Of a DNA stretch of 42,031 nt, positions 23,990 through 32,241 are shown piece after piece. The notes beneath the pieces are model-generated. The model saw nothing but the letters and a program-made list of their open reading frames with translations. It was not told the DNA's origin and did not search any database. This DNA is from an uncultured Bacilli bacterium. GTDB taxonomy: Bacteria > Bacillota_I > Bacilli_A > RF39 > UBA660. Positions within the stretch are counted from its first letter, which is position 1. Each line of letters begins with the position of its first letter. Made by a program: the position numbers and the translations under genes. The stretch spans positions 25,549 through 67,579 of the forward strand of contig CAPQQE010000001.1 in assembly GCA_948687865.1 (NCBI GenBank), written 5' to 3'.

Positions 23990-25189
23990 ATGCTAGATTT
24001 AAAAAGTTTATTAGAAAAATCAAATGTAGCCGTTGGTAAACAAAAGAATGAGAACGATAGTCCATTCACAAGAATACCTGCAGAATTGTTTGGCTACAAA
24101 CTATTTTACCCTGTACCTGGTACAGATGTATCTTTAAGAATGCTTTATGATGACAAATCAAAAAGTTTATTAAGAAACATACAAAGGCATGAATACAAAT
24201 TAGATAATGGCTTTAAAATTAAATCACCTTGTTTAAAATCATATGAAGTAGATTGCCCAGTATGTAATACTTTAGACACAATCTCAAAAACTGTAGGAGA
24301 TAGTGTTTTTAGCAACTGTAAAACTACTAAAAGATTTATTTCTTTTGCTTATATTAATAACATTAGGTCTAAACCAAAAGATTTTGATTTAAAACCAGGA
24401 GAAGTTGTATTATTTATGTATCCTATAACAGTAGCAAAAGAAGTTTTGAATATATTAAAAAGTTGTGGAGATAATAATGATAGTTTCAATAAATTCTTCC
24501 ATTCAAATAATTCTTTATCATTTAATGTATCTGCAGATAGTGTAGTATCAACTTCAATGTATAAATTTATACCAGATGCATTATTGGGTCAAACAAAAAT
24601 ATTTGAAACAGATGAAGAATATAATAAATTACTAGAAAGTTTACCAAACTTAAACGATATGCTAGTTCCATCAGAAGTTAATGAAGACATAGTAAAATTA
24701 TCACAAGAAGTTTCTGCTGAGTTAAGCAAATATTATTTAAGTGGTTCAGTTGAACAAGCAACTTTAAATAACATTGATGGTGAAGCAAGAGCAGTAGAAG
24801 CTATGAAAACAGCAAAACAAATAAACGAAGTTATAGAACAAGTAATTCCTCAACAATCAGTACAACAAACTGTAAATCCTGCACAAGCATATGCTCAAGC
24901 ACAAGTTGTTCAACAAACAGTAACACCAATACAACCACAACCACAAGTAATTCAAGGAGTTTCAATTCCAGAAAATCCAACAGGAGCACAAGTTGTAACT
25001 AATTCAGTAGTTGCACAGGCACAACCAGCTCAACCAACTCAAGTAGCATCAACTACAGTTAATCCAGTGACTGTTCAACCACAAGTGTCTCAACCTGGAA
25101 TGCCACCATGCTTCGGGAATTATAATGAATTAGAAGCTAAATGTTTAATATGTGAACATTCAAGTGAATGTGCTACAAAATCAATGTAA
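23990..25189 (+). CDS. putative single-stranded DNA-binding protein with Gln/Pro-rich linker and Cys-rich end
   Basis: 399 residues from ATG 23990 (AAAGGAG upstream; the in-frame TTG at 23972 is rejected). The first 230 residues form a soluble domain with CLKSYEVDCPVCN (about 79-91), where phage gp32-type proteins carry zinc ligands. A low-complexity Gln/Ala/Val/Pro linker (about 285-370) follows, then a Cys-rich C-terminus PPCFGNYNELEAKCLICEHS (four Cys). Position next to sigma factor, FEN and DNA polymerase, and large size with a flexible tail, suggest the replication ssDNA-binding protein; I do not see a definitive signature. Confidence 0.6.
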   Translation: MLDLKSLLEKSNVAVGKQKNENDSPFTRIPAELFGYKLFYPVPGTDVSLRMLYDDKSKSLLRNIQRHEYKLDNGFKIKSPCLKSYEVDCPVCNTLDTISKTVGDSVFSNCKTTKRFISFAYINNIRSKPKDFDLKPGEVVLFMYPITVAKEVLNILKSCGDNNDSFNKFFHSNNSLSFNVSADSVVSTSMYKFIPDALLGQTKIFETDEEYNKLLESLPNLNDMLVPSEVNEDIVKLSQEVSAELSKYYLSGSVEQATLNNIDGEARAVEAMKTAKQINEVIEQVIPQQSVQQTVNPAQAYAQAQVVQQTVTPIQPQPQVIQGVSIPENPTGAQVVTNSVVAQAQPAQPTQVASTTVNPVTVQPQVSQPGMPPCFGNYNELEAKCLICEHSSECATKSM

Positions 25190-25205
25190 TTAGAATACAA
25201 AACTC

Positions 25206-25229
25206 TAATGAGAAATTAAAATTTATAAC
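25206..25229 (+). repeat. GAGAATTAA intergenic element, copy 4 (degenerate)
   Basis: TAATGAGAAATTAAAATTTA followed by TAAC; keeps the first half and the end of the consensus. Confidence 0.35.
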
Positions 25230-25236
25230 AAAATGG

Positions 25237-25270
25237 AGCAAACGAGTTATATTTAAAATACTTGTTTGCT
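25237..25270 (+). terminator. intrinsic terminator before the sigma factor gene
   Basis: Stem AGCAAACGAG/CTTGTTTGCT (10 bp, one G-U), 14-nt AT-only loop, then TTATTTATTG. Confidence 0.75.
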
Positions 25271-25300
25271 TTATTTATTGTTATAGATTGGAGGTGTAAT

Positions 25301-26056
25301 TTGATATCAGAAGAACAAAAACAGAAAGCTGAAAAGCTATATGAACAACATGCCAGAATGGCAACATATTATGCGAGTAAATTTTACAAATATATCTCAT
25401 ATGGAGTGTTAACAAAAGAAGATCTAGATCAAACAGCTGCTTTATCTTTATGGAAAGCATGTTTAAGTTTTGATGAAACAAAAGGTTTTAAATTTTACAC
25501 ATATTGTTCAAGAATACTTTTAAACGAACTTGTATTATTTAAAAATAAAAGTTTTAAATACGATAACGAGGCATACATATCTTATGATGCTAAAGTAAAA
25601 GGTGAAAACAGTAGTTCATCCTTTTTAGATATCTTAGGAGAAGAATATTCTAGTGACTTGCATTATGACAACATCGACACAAATGTATTTTTAGAAGACA
25701 TAGCTTCACATATAAATAGTTATTTACTATTTGAAGGTGACGAAGAAAAATTATCTATAATAGAAAAACTTCTAGAATGTTATAATATCAAAGAATTAAC
25801 AACAATATTCGACTTTCAAAGAAAAGATATAATATTTTGTCAAAAATTATTAAAATACGTAATTACAAATTATCAAAATTTGAAAGACGTTTTTACTGTA
25901 AAATATAAAATTTATGATAGTTATAAAGACCATATACAAAGAACTAGACATTTATTGAAGAAATTAAATTATTATGATGAAGAAAATAAAGCATATAGCA
26001 TTTTATTAAATAATAACTATAGTAACTTAGTTAATAAATTAAAACAAAATGATTAG
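25301..26056 (+). CDS. phage RNA polymerase sigma factor (sigma70-family region 2)
   Basis: 251 residues. LTKEDLDQTAALSLWKACLS then FDETKGFKFYTYCSRILLNEL (about 37-77) is region 2 of the sigma70 family ('eDL.Q.g..gL..A...fD...G.kF.tYa...i.n.l'), which binds core polymerase and melts the -10 region. The C-terminal half is divergent; a weak region 4 may lie around 160-215. The start is TTG 25301 with GGAGGTG 4 nt upstream; upstream in-frame codons fall in the terminator. It may direct host polymerase to the GCATT-type promoters in this window (inference). Confidence 0.82.
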   Translation: MISEEQKQKAEKLYEQHARMATYYASKFYKYISYGVLTKEDLDQTAALSLWKACLSFDETKGFKFYTYCSRILLNELVLFKNKSFKYDNEAYISYDAKVKGENSSSSFLDILGEEYSSDLHYDNIDTNVFLEDIASHINSYLLFEGDEEKLSIIEKLLECYNIKELTTIFDFQRKDIIFCQKLLKYVITNYQNLKDVFTVKYKIYDSYKDHIQRTRHLLKKLNYYDEENKAYSILLNNNYSNLVNKLKQND

Positions 26057-26070
26057 AAAGGAGAAAATAA

Positions 26071-27135
26071 ATGAATAAATACCCTATGACATATAAAAAA
26101 TTACTTTTAATAGATACAAGCTCAATAATTCATCGTTGCTTAGGAGTTCCAGCTTTATTTTCATTAACAAATGGAGATAACGTTACTGGAGGAGTGTATG
26201 GGTCATTAAACGTAATATTATCAGAATTGTCTATGAATTCAGATTATTTTCCGATTGCTTTATTCGATGGTGGTTTGTCTCCAAGAAGGTTAAACTTATA
26301 CCCATCATATAAAAAACATGATTCAAGAGAGCCATTACCAGTATTATCTACAGAAGAAGCTAAAACTGATTTTCTTACACAATATAGGTTTACAAGATCA
26401 ACGTTATTAGGTTTACTTCCAAGATTTGGAATACCAGCAATTAGAATTAGAAATTGGGAAGCAGATGATTTAGTATATATTTGTTCTAAAATGACACAAG
26501 AAGGAATAATAATAAGTGATGATAAAGACTATATACAATTAGTATCTGATAATATCTCAGTAAGAAGACCTAAAGCAAATGAATTAATTAACAAACATAA
26601 TTTTGTAGAATCTACATCATATAAAGATACCGCTGAATTCATAAAAGCTAAATCAATGCTTGGAGATGGTTCAGACAACATAAGCAAAGCTTGTGAAGGA
26701 ATAGGTGGAGCTAATGTACTTAACCTTTTAAAATTATTAGAAGAAAATAAAAATATAATACCACAAGATGAAAAAGAATTGAAAACATTATGTAAAGAAA
26801 AAGATATACCATATAGAAAAGCATATATGAACTTTGATAAAGAAAACTACAAAAGAAATCTTCAATTAATAGATTTACAATTTGTAGAAACTGAAGTAAC
26901 ACAACAATTAATAGATTCTATAGTAGCTCAAATTAATAATGAATCCGAAAATAAAACGAATTTAACACAAATACTTCAAGTATTAAACGAACTAAACATA
27001 AAACATTTTGATTATAATAAATTATTAAATTTAGTACAAGTGTCAAAAGAAAATAAAGACGTTATCAAAAAGAATCAATCTTCTAATAGTCCATTACAAA
27101 ATTTATTAAATGATACAATTAAAAGCATTTATTAA
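26071..27135 (+). CDS. 5'-3' exonuclease / flap endonuclease (PolA N-domain, T5 D15-like)
   Basis: 354 residues. Removes RNA primers and flaps. LLLIDTSSIIHR (11-22, D15), IALFDGG (D66), RNWEADDLVY (E130, D132), IISDDKDYIQLVS (D150, D153) and MLGDGSDNISKACEGIGG (196-213, helix-hairpin-helix DNA-binding motif) give the full acidic metal cluster of the family. It is encoded separately from the polymerase, as in T5 and other phages. GAAAGGAG upstream of the ATG; its last codons overlap a GCATT element. Confidence 0.9.
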   Translation: MNKYPMTYKKLLLIDTSSIIHRCLGVPALFSLTNGDNVTGGVYGSLNVILSELSMNSDYFPIALFDGGLSPRRLNLYPSYKKHDSREPLPVLSTEEAKTDFLTQYRFTRSTLLGLLPRFGIPAIRIRNWEADDLVYICSKMTQEGIIISDDKDYIQLVSDNISVRRPKANELINKHNFVESTSYKDTAEFIKAKSMLGDGSDNISKACEGIGGANVLNLLKLLEENKNIIPQDEKELKTLCKEKDIPYRKAYMNFDKENYKRNLQLIDLQFVETEVTQQLIDSIVAQINNESENKTNLTQILQVLNELNIKHFDYNKLLNLVQVSKENKDVIKKNQSSNSPLQNLLNDTIKSIY

Positions 27136-27150
27136 TAAAATTATATTAAG
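27123..27150 (+). promoter_or_regulatory. GCATT-type element overlapping the end of the FEN gene
   Basis: AGCATTTATTAATAAAATTA and on; almost the same 28 bases as 20509-20536. Lies directly before the polymerase gene. Confidence 0.45.
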
Positions 27151-27165
27151 TAGGTAGGTGAAATA

Positions 27166-30100
27166 ATGAAAGATGATATAATTCAAAATGAATTAATGGA
27201 ATTTAGAGAATATGTAGAAAACAATGGAGAAAATATAATTGTTAATGGGGATTATGGTTCCGATGTTGTAATCATAGAATATATCAATAATTCATCAATG
27301 GTTAAAAGAGAAGAATATTTAGAAAATTTATGTGATAATAATAACATAAAATCTAATTTAAGAAGAATATATTATCTAAATGCAGAGTCAAATATTGATT
27401 TAGTTGTAAAAGATATAATAAGATCTAAGCCTAATATAATTATATCTTTAGGTTCAATAACATTAAGGAAAATATTTAAGATAAAAGAAAATTATACAAA
27501 TAAAATTGTAGAGTCTAACGTTGTTAGAAATGTTCCTATTGTATCTACAATATCTCCTTTTAGAGTTTATTTGCATCCTACTGAAAGAAATACTAAAATT
27601 ATAAATAAAGGATTTGAATTAGCTTTTAAATCTTTATTAAATATAAAACAACATAAATCAGATTTACTTAATAACGATCCAGATGTAATAAAACATTTAA
27701 ATATTGTAAACAAATTAAATATACAACTTAAGTCTTTATATGATTTTAAAAACACATTACAATTTACAGATATAGATAATATAAGTAAAGTTAATATAAA
27801 AATTGACGAACTACTTGATGAAAGAGACAAAGAATTAGAAAATATTGAATTATTATTACAAGGTAAAAGATTAAGAGTTTCTCAGTTAATGCTTAGTTTT
27901 TCAAATGAACATAAGATAGACGCAGAATCTGAAATTATTCTTAGTAGTAAACAATATAAAGACTTTTGTTCTAAGTATATTAATAATAAGACAGAAGTAG
28001 GATTTGACGTTGAAACAAACGCTTTACCAGTAATGGATGTAAATCATGAAATTATAGGATTTTCATTAGCAAGTGACGGAACGTATGGATGTTATGTTCC
28101 ATTAAAAGCATTAGATTTTAAAATGCCAGAAGAAGACAAGAATGAAATAATAGAAGATTTAAAAAAGACTTTATTAGAAAAAGAAATATGGGTTTATAAT
28201 TGCCAACATGAAATTCCAGTAGTATATAACAATTATGGAATATTTATAAAAGACGTAAAAGATTTATACGTAATTATAAAATTATTAAATTGTGGTAAAC
28301 CTTGGGAAGCTGGATCTAGAACATTGAAACAACAGTATTGCAATAAAGTAAACGACGTAGATTGGTCACAAGATTTAGACTTATACTTTAAATTATTTAA
28401 GTCTTTAAATAAACCAGAGATTCAAATAGAAATGAAAACATTATTGTCTAAGTATTATGAAATAGATGAATTAGACGATATATTAAATAAAGTAATTGAA
28501 AGATATGAAGACTTAAAAACAATATTATCTTCAACAAAAGTATTATCATATGAAAATGTTCCATATAAATTAATAGGAAGATATGGTTCATTGGACTCAT
28601 CTTCATTATTTGAATTAAGAGAATGTTATTATAGTGAGATAGAAGAGAAAAATGCTTTATTAGATATTGATTTAATGAAGGGCTTCGATTTATGGCAAAA
28701 AATACATATTGCTCATGTAATGATGGAAATGAATGGATTATATTTTAATGATAAGAAAGCACAGAAATTAGACAACTGGGTTGAAGAACAGTCAATAGAT
28801 ATAATGAAACAAATACTTAATTCAAATTTATCAAGATCTTGGGTTAAAGGAAATTATTGGTATGAGTTTTCAAGAAACATACTAATGATGAATTATGTAG
28901 ATGAAATTATAGACAGAGAAAAATATGCAAAAGTAGTTCAAGGAAGAAATGGTATAACAAAAGATCATATTAAATTATGTAAACCAACTAAGCAATTCTT
29001 TGTAACTATAAGATCTATAAATAATATTATAGAAGCTTTTAACAGCTTTATATCATTAGGACTTGAGATACAAGATGATAGGTCAATATATAAAGCTATT
29101 GGTAACGACGCAGACTCTGAAAAATATATGTTCCTATTTAGAACTATGAATGAAATATCTAGATCAAAACCATTTACAAAAATAAATGTAGAATATAATA
29201 AAGGTGATTTTATATTCAAAATAAATTGGCAAAATTTCTTAATATTCTATTTATTTTCAGAGTTTTATAGTAATGATACAGAATTTATGGATAGAGAGTT
29301 TGATAAATGGCTTAAAGAACAAATTGATAATTCTAAAACATTTGAAGATTATAAAGCACTATTTAATGTTAACTCAACAATAAAATCTTTTAGAGATTAT
29401 CTTTCAAATTTATTATTAAGTAGACCAATTAAAATAGCACATACATATTACAAATTATATGAATTTACAGAATCAGCAACTTATTTAGATGATTTAGAAA
29501 TGTTAAAAGGCAGAAATGGTAAACATATGGAATATTATGACTTTATGCAAGACTACGAAACTCTTATGGAAGAAACTAAAGGTTTGGAAGTATTTTCTTC
29601 TAAAAGATTAGAAATATTTACAAATTTATTTAATAAATATGTTAACGACAATTTTCTAAATGGATTAAAATATAAAAGAAAATTAAAATCTTGCTTTGAT
29701 TGGTGGTTTGATGACAGCGGTGAAAACATAACAAATTACCATAAATTATCAACATTAGATGCTGGAATGATAGAACATTTAACACAATTATATTTGATGT
29801 TAGATTGTAATATAGACGATAGATCAACTTGGACAGAAGAATTTAAATTCATGTTTAACTATAAATTTATAAAGAAGCTTATTAAAGCAAAATCAACATA
29901 TATAGATGGATCTACTGGTAGAGGTAACGCATACTATATAGATAAGCACTACTATTTAAATTCATTATTTCCAAAAAGATTATCAACATATGACTTAGGA
30001 AATGAAATAAATAATGTATATGATTGTGATAAAGCAATTGAATTTGAATTAGAAGATGGAAATAAAGTTGCTTTTGGTCCAGAAGATGAAGTAAAATTAG

Positions 30101-30210
30101 TAGATGGAACAATTAAATTAGCTAAAGATATAACACAAGATGACGACATAATAATACCAGAACATATAATAGCAAATTTAAATAATAATGAAGATGAGGA
30201 GGAAGAATAA
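27166..30210 (+). CDS. DNA polymerase I-family protein, N-terminal fragment (UDG-like domain, 3'-5' exonuclease, part of polymerase domain)
   Basis: 1014 residues. Residues about 85-160 (IIISLGSITLRKIF ... VSTISPF) look like the uracil-DNA-glycosylase-like domain found on some large-phage PolA polymerases. The proofreading exonuclease starts at VGFDVETN (DxE about 281-283) with WVYNCQHEIPV as Exo II. The thumb/early polymerase part ends at KSTYIDGSTGRG (about 906-917). Then, instead of motif A, comes a Hint/intein-like segment (about 952-1000: LEDGNKVAFGPEDEVKLVDG then TIKLAKDITQDDDI) and stop. The polymerase continues at 32000 and 32242. No block A Cys or block B His is seen, so active splicing is unlikely. 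Its EDEEEE end codes the ribosome binding site of folD. Confidence 0.85.
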   Translation: MKDDIIQNELMEFREYVENNGENIIVNGDYGSDVVIIEYINNSSMVKREEYLENLCDNNNIKSNLRRIYYLNAESNIDLVVKDIIRSKPNIIISLGSITLRKIFKIKENYTNKIVESNVVRNVPIVSTISPFRVYLHPTERNTKIINKGFELAFKSLLNIKQHKSDLLNNDPDVIKHLNIVNKLNIQLKSLYDFKNTLQFTDIDNISKVNIKIDELLDERDKELENIELLLQGKRLRVSQLMLSFSNEHKIDAESEIILSSKQYKDFCSKYINNKTEVGFDVETNALPVMDVNHEIIGFSLASDGTYGCYVPLKALDFKMPEEDKNEIIEDLKKTLLEKEIWVYNCQHEIPVVYNNYGIFIKDVKDLYVIIKLLNCGKPWEAGSRTLKQQYCNKVNDVDWSQDLDLYFKLFKSLNKPEIQIEMKTLLSKYYEIDELDDILNKVIERYEDLKTILSSTKVLSYENVPYKLIGRYGSLDSSSLFELRECYYSEIEEKNALLDIDLMKGFDLWQKIHIAHVMMEMNGLYFNDKKAQKLDNWVEEQSIDIMKQILNSNLSRSWVKGNYWYEFSRNILMMNYVDEIIDREKYAKVVQGRNGITKDHIKLCKPTKQFFVTIRSINNIIEAFNSFISLGLEIQDDRSIYKAIGNDADSEKYMFLFRTMNEISRSKPFTKINVEYNKGDFIFKINWQNFLIFYLFSEFYSNDTEFMDREFDKWLKEQIDNSKTFEDYKALFNVNSTIKSFRDYLSNLLLSRPIKIAHTYYKLYEFTESATYLDDLEMLKGRNGKHMEYYDFMQDYETLMEETKGLEVFSSKRLEIFTNLFNKYVNDNFLNGLKYKRKLKSCFDWWFDDSGENITNYHKLSTLDAGMIEHLTQLYLMLDCNIDDRSTWTEEFKFMFNYKFIKKLIKAKSTYIDGSTGRGNAYYIDKHYYLNSLFPKRLSTYDLGNEINNVYDCDKAIEFELEDGNKVAFGPEDEVKLVDGTIKLAKDITQDDDIIIPEHIIANLNNNEDEEEE

Positions 30211-31103
30211 TGGTTGTTTTAATGGATGGAAAGAAAATATCTGAAAAGATATTAAATGAAGTAAAATTAGAAGTAGATAAATTAGAACGTAAGCCAAAAC
30301 TTATAGTGGTTTCTTCTGGTAATGATCAAGCATCTAAAGTATATATTAGAAATAAAAAGAGAGCATGTGAAAAAGTTGGTATGATATTTAAAGAAATACA
30401 TATAGAAGAATCTGAGAATACATTTAATGATTTATTAAATTTAATAAATGAATTAAGAAATGATAAAACAGTAACTGGATTTATAATTCAAAAGCCTATA
30501 GCAGGAATAACTTCATATGAAGAAAATATGTTATTTTCTATAATAAGCAATGATTTAGATGTAGATGGGTTCACACCAATAACAGCTTTAAATATTTACA
30601 ATAATAATGAAGGAATATTACCATGTACTCCAAAAGGAATACTTACTTTATTAGATGAATATAAAATAAAATTAGAAGGTAAACATGTTGTAATACTTGG
30701 AAGAAGCAATATTGTAGGAAAACCACTAGCTTTAGCTTTATTAAATAGAAACGCTACAGTAACTATATGTCATTCAAAAACCAAAGATTTATCTAAAATA
30801 ACTAGTAATGCAGATATAATTATTTCTGCAGTTGGTAAAGAAAAATTGATAACAGCTACTATGATAAAAGATAACATTGAAGCAATTATAGACGTTGGAA
30901 TGAATAGAGACGAAAATGGCAGTCTTTGTGGAGACGTTGATACAAATGAAATAATAAGAAGATGGGATTTTCAAGAAGAGGAAACCAATGACACTAACCT
31001 TCATTACATAACGCCAGTTCCTGGTGGGGTAGGACCTATGACAGTAGCATCATTAATACAAAATACTTTGGAATTATATAAAAGAAATTTAAGAGGAGAA
31101 TAA
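30210..31103 (+). CDS. folD: bifunctional methylene-THF dehydrogenase/cyclohydrolase FolD
   Basis: 297 residues, full length. Contains YIRNKKRACEKVGM with the catalytic Lys region (about 46-60), GFIIQKPI (FolD QlPLP-like region), DVDGFTP (about 113-119), GRSNIVGKPLALAL (NADP binding) and TPVPGGVGPMTVASL near the C-terminus. It interconverts methylene- and methenyl/formyl-THF. It overlaps the polymerase stop by one base (TAATG) and sits between the two polymerase parts. It can regenerate the cofactor for ThyX. In this tract it may be cargo carried with the endonuclease. Confidence 0.93.
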   Translation: MVVLMDGKKISEKILNEVKLEVDKLERKPKLIVVSSGNDQASKVYIRNKKRACEKVGMIFKEIHIEESENTFNDLLNLINELRNDKTVTGFIIQKPIAGITSYEENMLFSIISNDLDVDGFTPITALNIYNNNEGILPCTPKGILTLLDEYKIKLEGKHVVILGRSNIVGKPLALALLNRNATVTICHSKTKDLSKITSNADIIISAVGKEKLITATMIKDNIEAIIDVGMNRDENGSLCGDVDTNEIIRRWDFQEEETNDTNLHYITPVPGGVGPMTVASLIQNTLELYKRNLRGE

Positions 31104-31138
31104 TCAATGTTTTTAAGAAAAGAAAATAAAAAGTTAAA

Positions 31139-31528
31139 ATGCCATTTGTTAGAGCTGTTCCATTTTGTGAAAATTGTAGCTCTCAAAACATAGAAACTAT
31201 TCAAACTTGTAGAGATTGTGGTTCTCATAATATAAGTCATGATTTATTTGATAGTAGATCTAATAAACAAGAATATGAAACTAAAGAAATAAATATACAT
31301 ATATGTGATATATGTGGTAAAGAATTTGAACAAAAGCAATCAAATCAATGTATATCATATGTTTACGGAGAATTTTGTAAAGGTGAATACGATGATCCAG
31401 ATAAAGTATATCATATTTCAGAAGATTTATGTGATGAATGTTTAGATATTAAAATACAAAAGTTAAATAATGAAATAATTAAAATCACAGAAGATAGCAA
31501 TGTATTTAAAATAATAAAAGACAAATAA
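31139..31528 (+). CDS. zinc-ribbon protein, start uncertain (possible frameshift)
   Basis: 130 residues. Several CxxC pairs: FCENC and TCRDC near the N-terminus, ICDIC in the middle and LCDEC near residue 104, so two zinc ribbons are likely; not assigned to a family. ATG 31139 has no ribosome binding site. ATG 31107, 30 nt upstream, has a strong GAGGAG but is in another frame (it would need a -1 shift in the A-rich run 31118-31138). A lost base in that run would restore a protein starting MFLRKENKK. It lies between folD and the Vsr-like gene. Confidence 0.6.
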   Translation: MPFVRAVPFCENCSSQNIETIQTCRDCGSHNISHDLFDSRSNKQEYETKEINIHICDICGKEFEQKQSNQCISYVYGEFCKGEYDDPDKVYHISEDLCDECLDIKIQKLNNEIIKITEDSNVFKIIKDK

Positions 31529-31535
31529 TATATCT

Positions 31536-31567
31536 GAGAATAACGAGATTAACTTCTGATTAATTTT
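31536..31567 (+). repeat. GAGAATTAA intergenic element, copy 5
   Basis: GAGAATAACGAGATTAACTT followed by CTGATTAATTTT; close match to copy 6 at 39171. Confidence 0.5.
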
Positions 31568-31614
31568 CTACACCATAATAATATAATTTAATGTATTAAG
31601 GAGATAATTTAAAA

Positions 31615-32022
31615 ATGAGAACATTATTTATAGGAGATATTCATACAAAAATAAATATTATAAAAAGAATAGAAGAATTGGAATTAAAAGATGAAATTGA
31701 AAAGCTTCTAAACATAAAAACAATAAGTAGTTTTAAGATTAATAGATTAGAAATAGATATTTATATACCAGATTTTAGTATAGGAATTGAATTTAATGGA
31801 GTAGCATGGCATGATAAAAATAAATATTTAAAAGATATTAGTAATAAAACTTCATTCAGTAGAGAACAACAAAAAGTAGATTATTTTAAAAAATATGGTA
31901 TAGATATTATAAATGTATGGGAAGATGATTGGAACAATGATAGAAATAGCATTTTAAACAATATTAAAAACGTTTTAGATTTAAAGGGGGTGGTTAAAAG
32001 TGAAGGTAAAAGTAGTAAATGA
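31615..32022 (+). CDS. Vsr/EDxHD-like endonuclease with a phosphoesterase-like N-terminus (chimera)
   Basis: 135 residues. From about residue 44, RLEIDIYIPDFSIGIEFNGV then AWHDKN (E46, D48, E59, H66) and YFKKYGIDIINVWEDDW match the Vsr-type nuclease fold used by the EDxHD homing endonucleases. The first 22 residues, MRTLFIGDIHTKINIIKRIE, instead look like the start of a calcineurin-type metallophosphoesterase (GDxH), as if the nuclease captured the start of another gene. GGAG precedes the ATG. It lies in the gap of the split polymerase gene; homing nucleases of this type occur in 'fractured' phage genes. Confidence 0.7.
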   Translation: MRTLFIGDIHTKINIIKRIEELELKDEIEKLLNIKTISSFKINRLEIDIYIPDFSIGIEFNGVAWHDKNKYLKDISNKTSFSREQQKVDYFKKYGIDIINVWEDDWNNDRNSILNNIKNVLDLKGVVKSEGKSSK

Positions 32023-32185
32023 AATAAAACCAAATAGAATGATAGTAACTAATCCAGATTTTAAAATAACCTCAGCCGATAGCGGGAGAAACAAGTGTGG
32101 GTTTCATAATATTCCTAATGGAGATTGTAAAGGATTCTTTACTTCAAGATATAAAGGTGGTTCAATACTTATGCCTGATCTTTGA
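32000..32185 (+). pseudogene. DNA polymerase I, middle fragment up to the motif A Asp
   Basis: 61 residues from GTG 32000, with GGGGGTGG 6 nt upstream, overlapping the endonuclease gene. VKVVNEIKPNRMIVTNPDFK resembles the returning half of a Hint-like module, then ITSADSGRNKCGFHNIPN and FFTSRYKGGSILMPDL match the PolA TxTGR...N.P region and motif A up to its catalytic Asp (D60). The frame meets TGA at 32183. The expected continuation SAAEVKTVA is present 10 nt later in the +1 frame, and KEDAMLRAFEQG one further base out of frame. Codons here (ACC, GCC, GGG) are unlike the neighbours. Confidence 0.75.
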
Positions 32186-32241
32186 ATAACTTTCAGCAGC
32201 AGAAGTTAAGACAGTAGCACGGTGCAGCAAAAGAGGACGCA

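Noticed and set aside
30022..30165. Active split intein at the end of the polymerase N-fragment
   Set aside because: The segment resembles a Hint module, but no N-terminal Cys/Ser block, no block B His, and no His-Asn before the C-fragment are visible, so protein splicing cannot be claimed.
32180..32189. RF2-style +1 programmed frameshift at CTT TGA
   Set aside because: The slippery CTT-TGA is present, but the +1 frame meets TAA one codon later (GAA TAA), so a simple +1 shift does not restore the polymerase; only a longer hop would.
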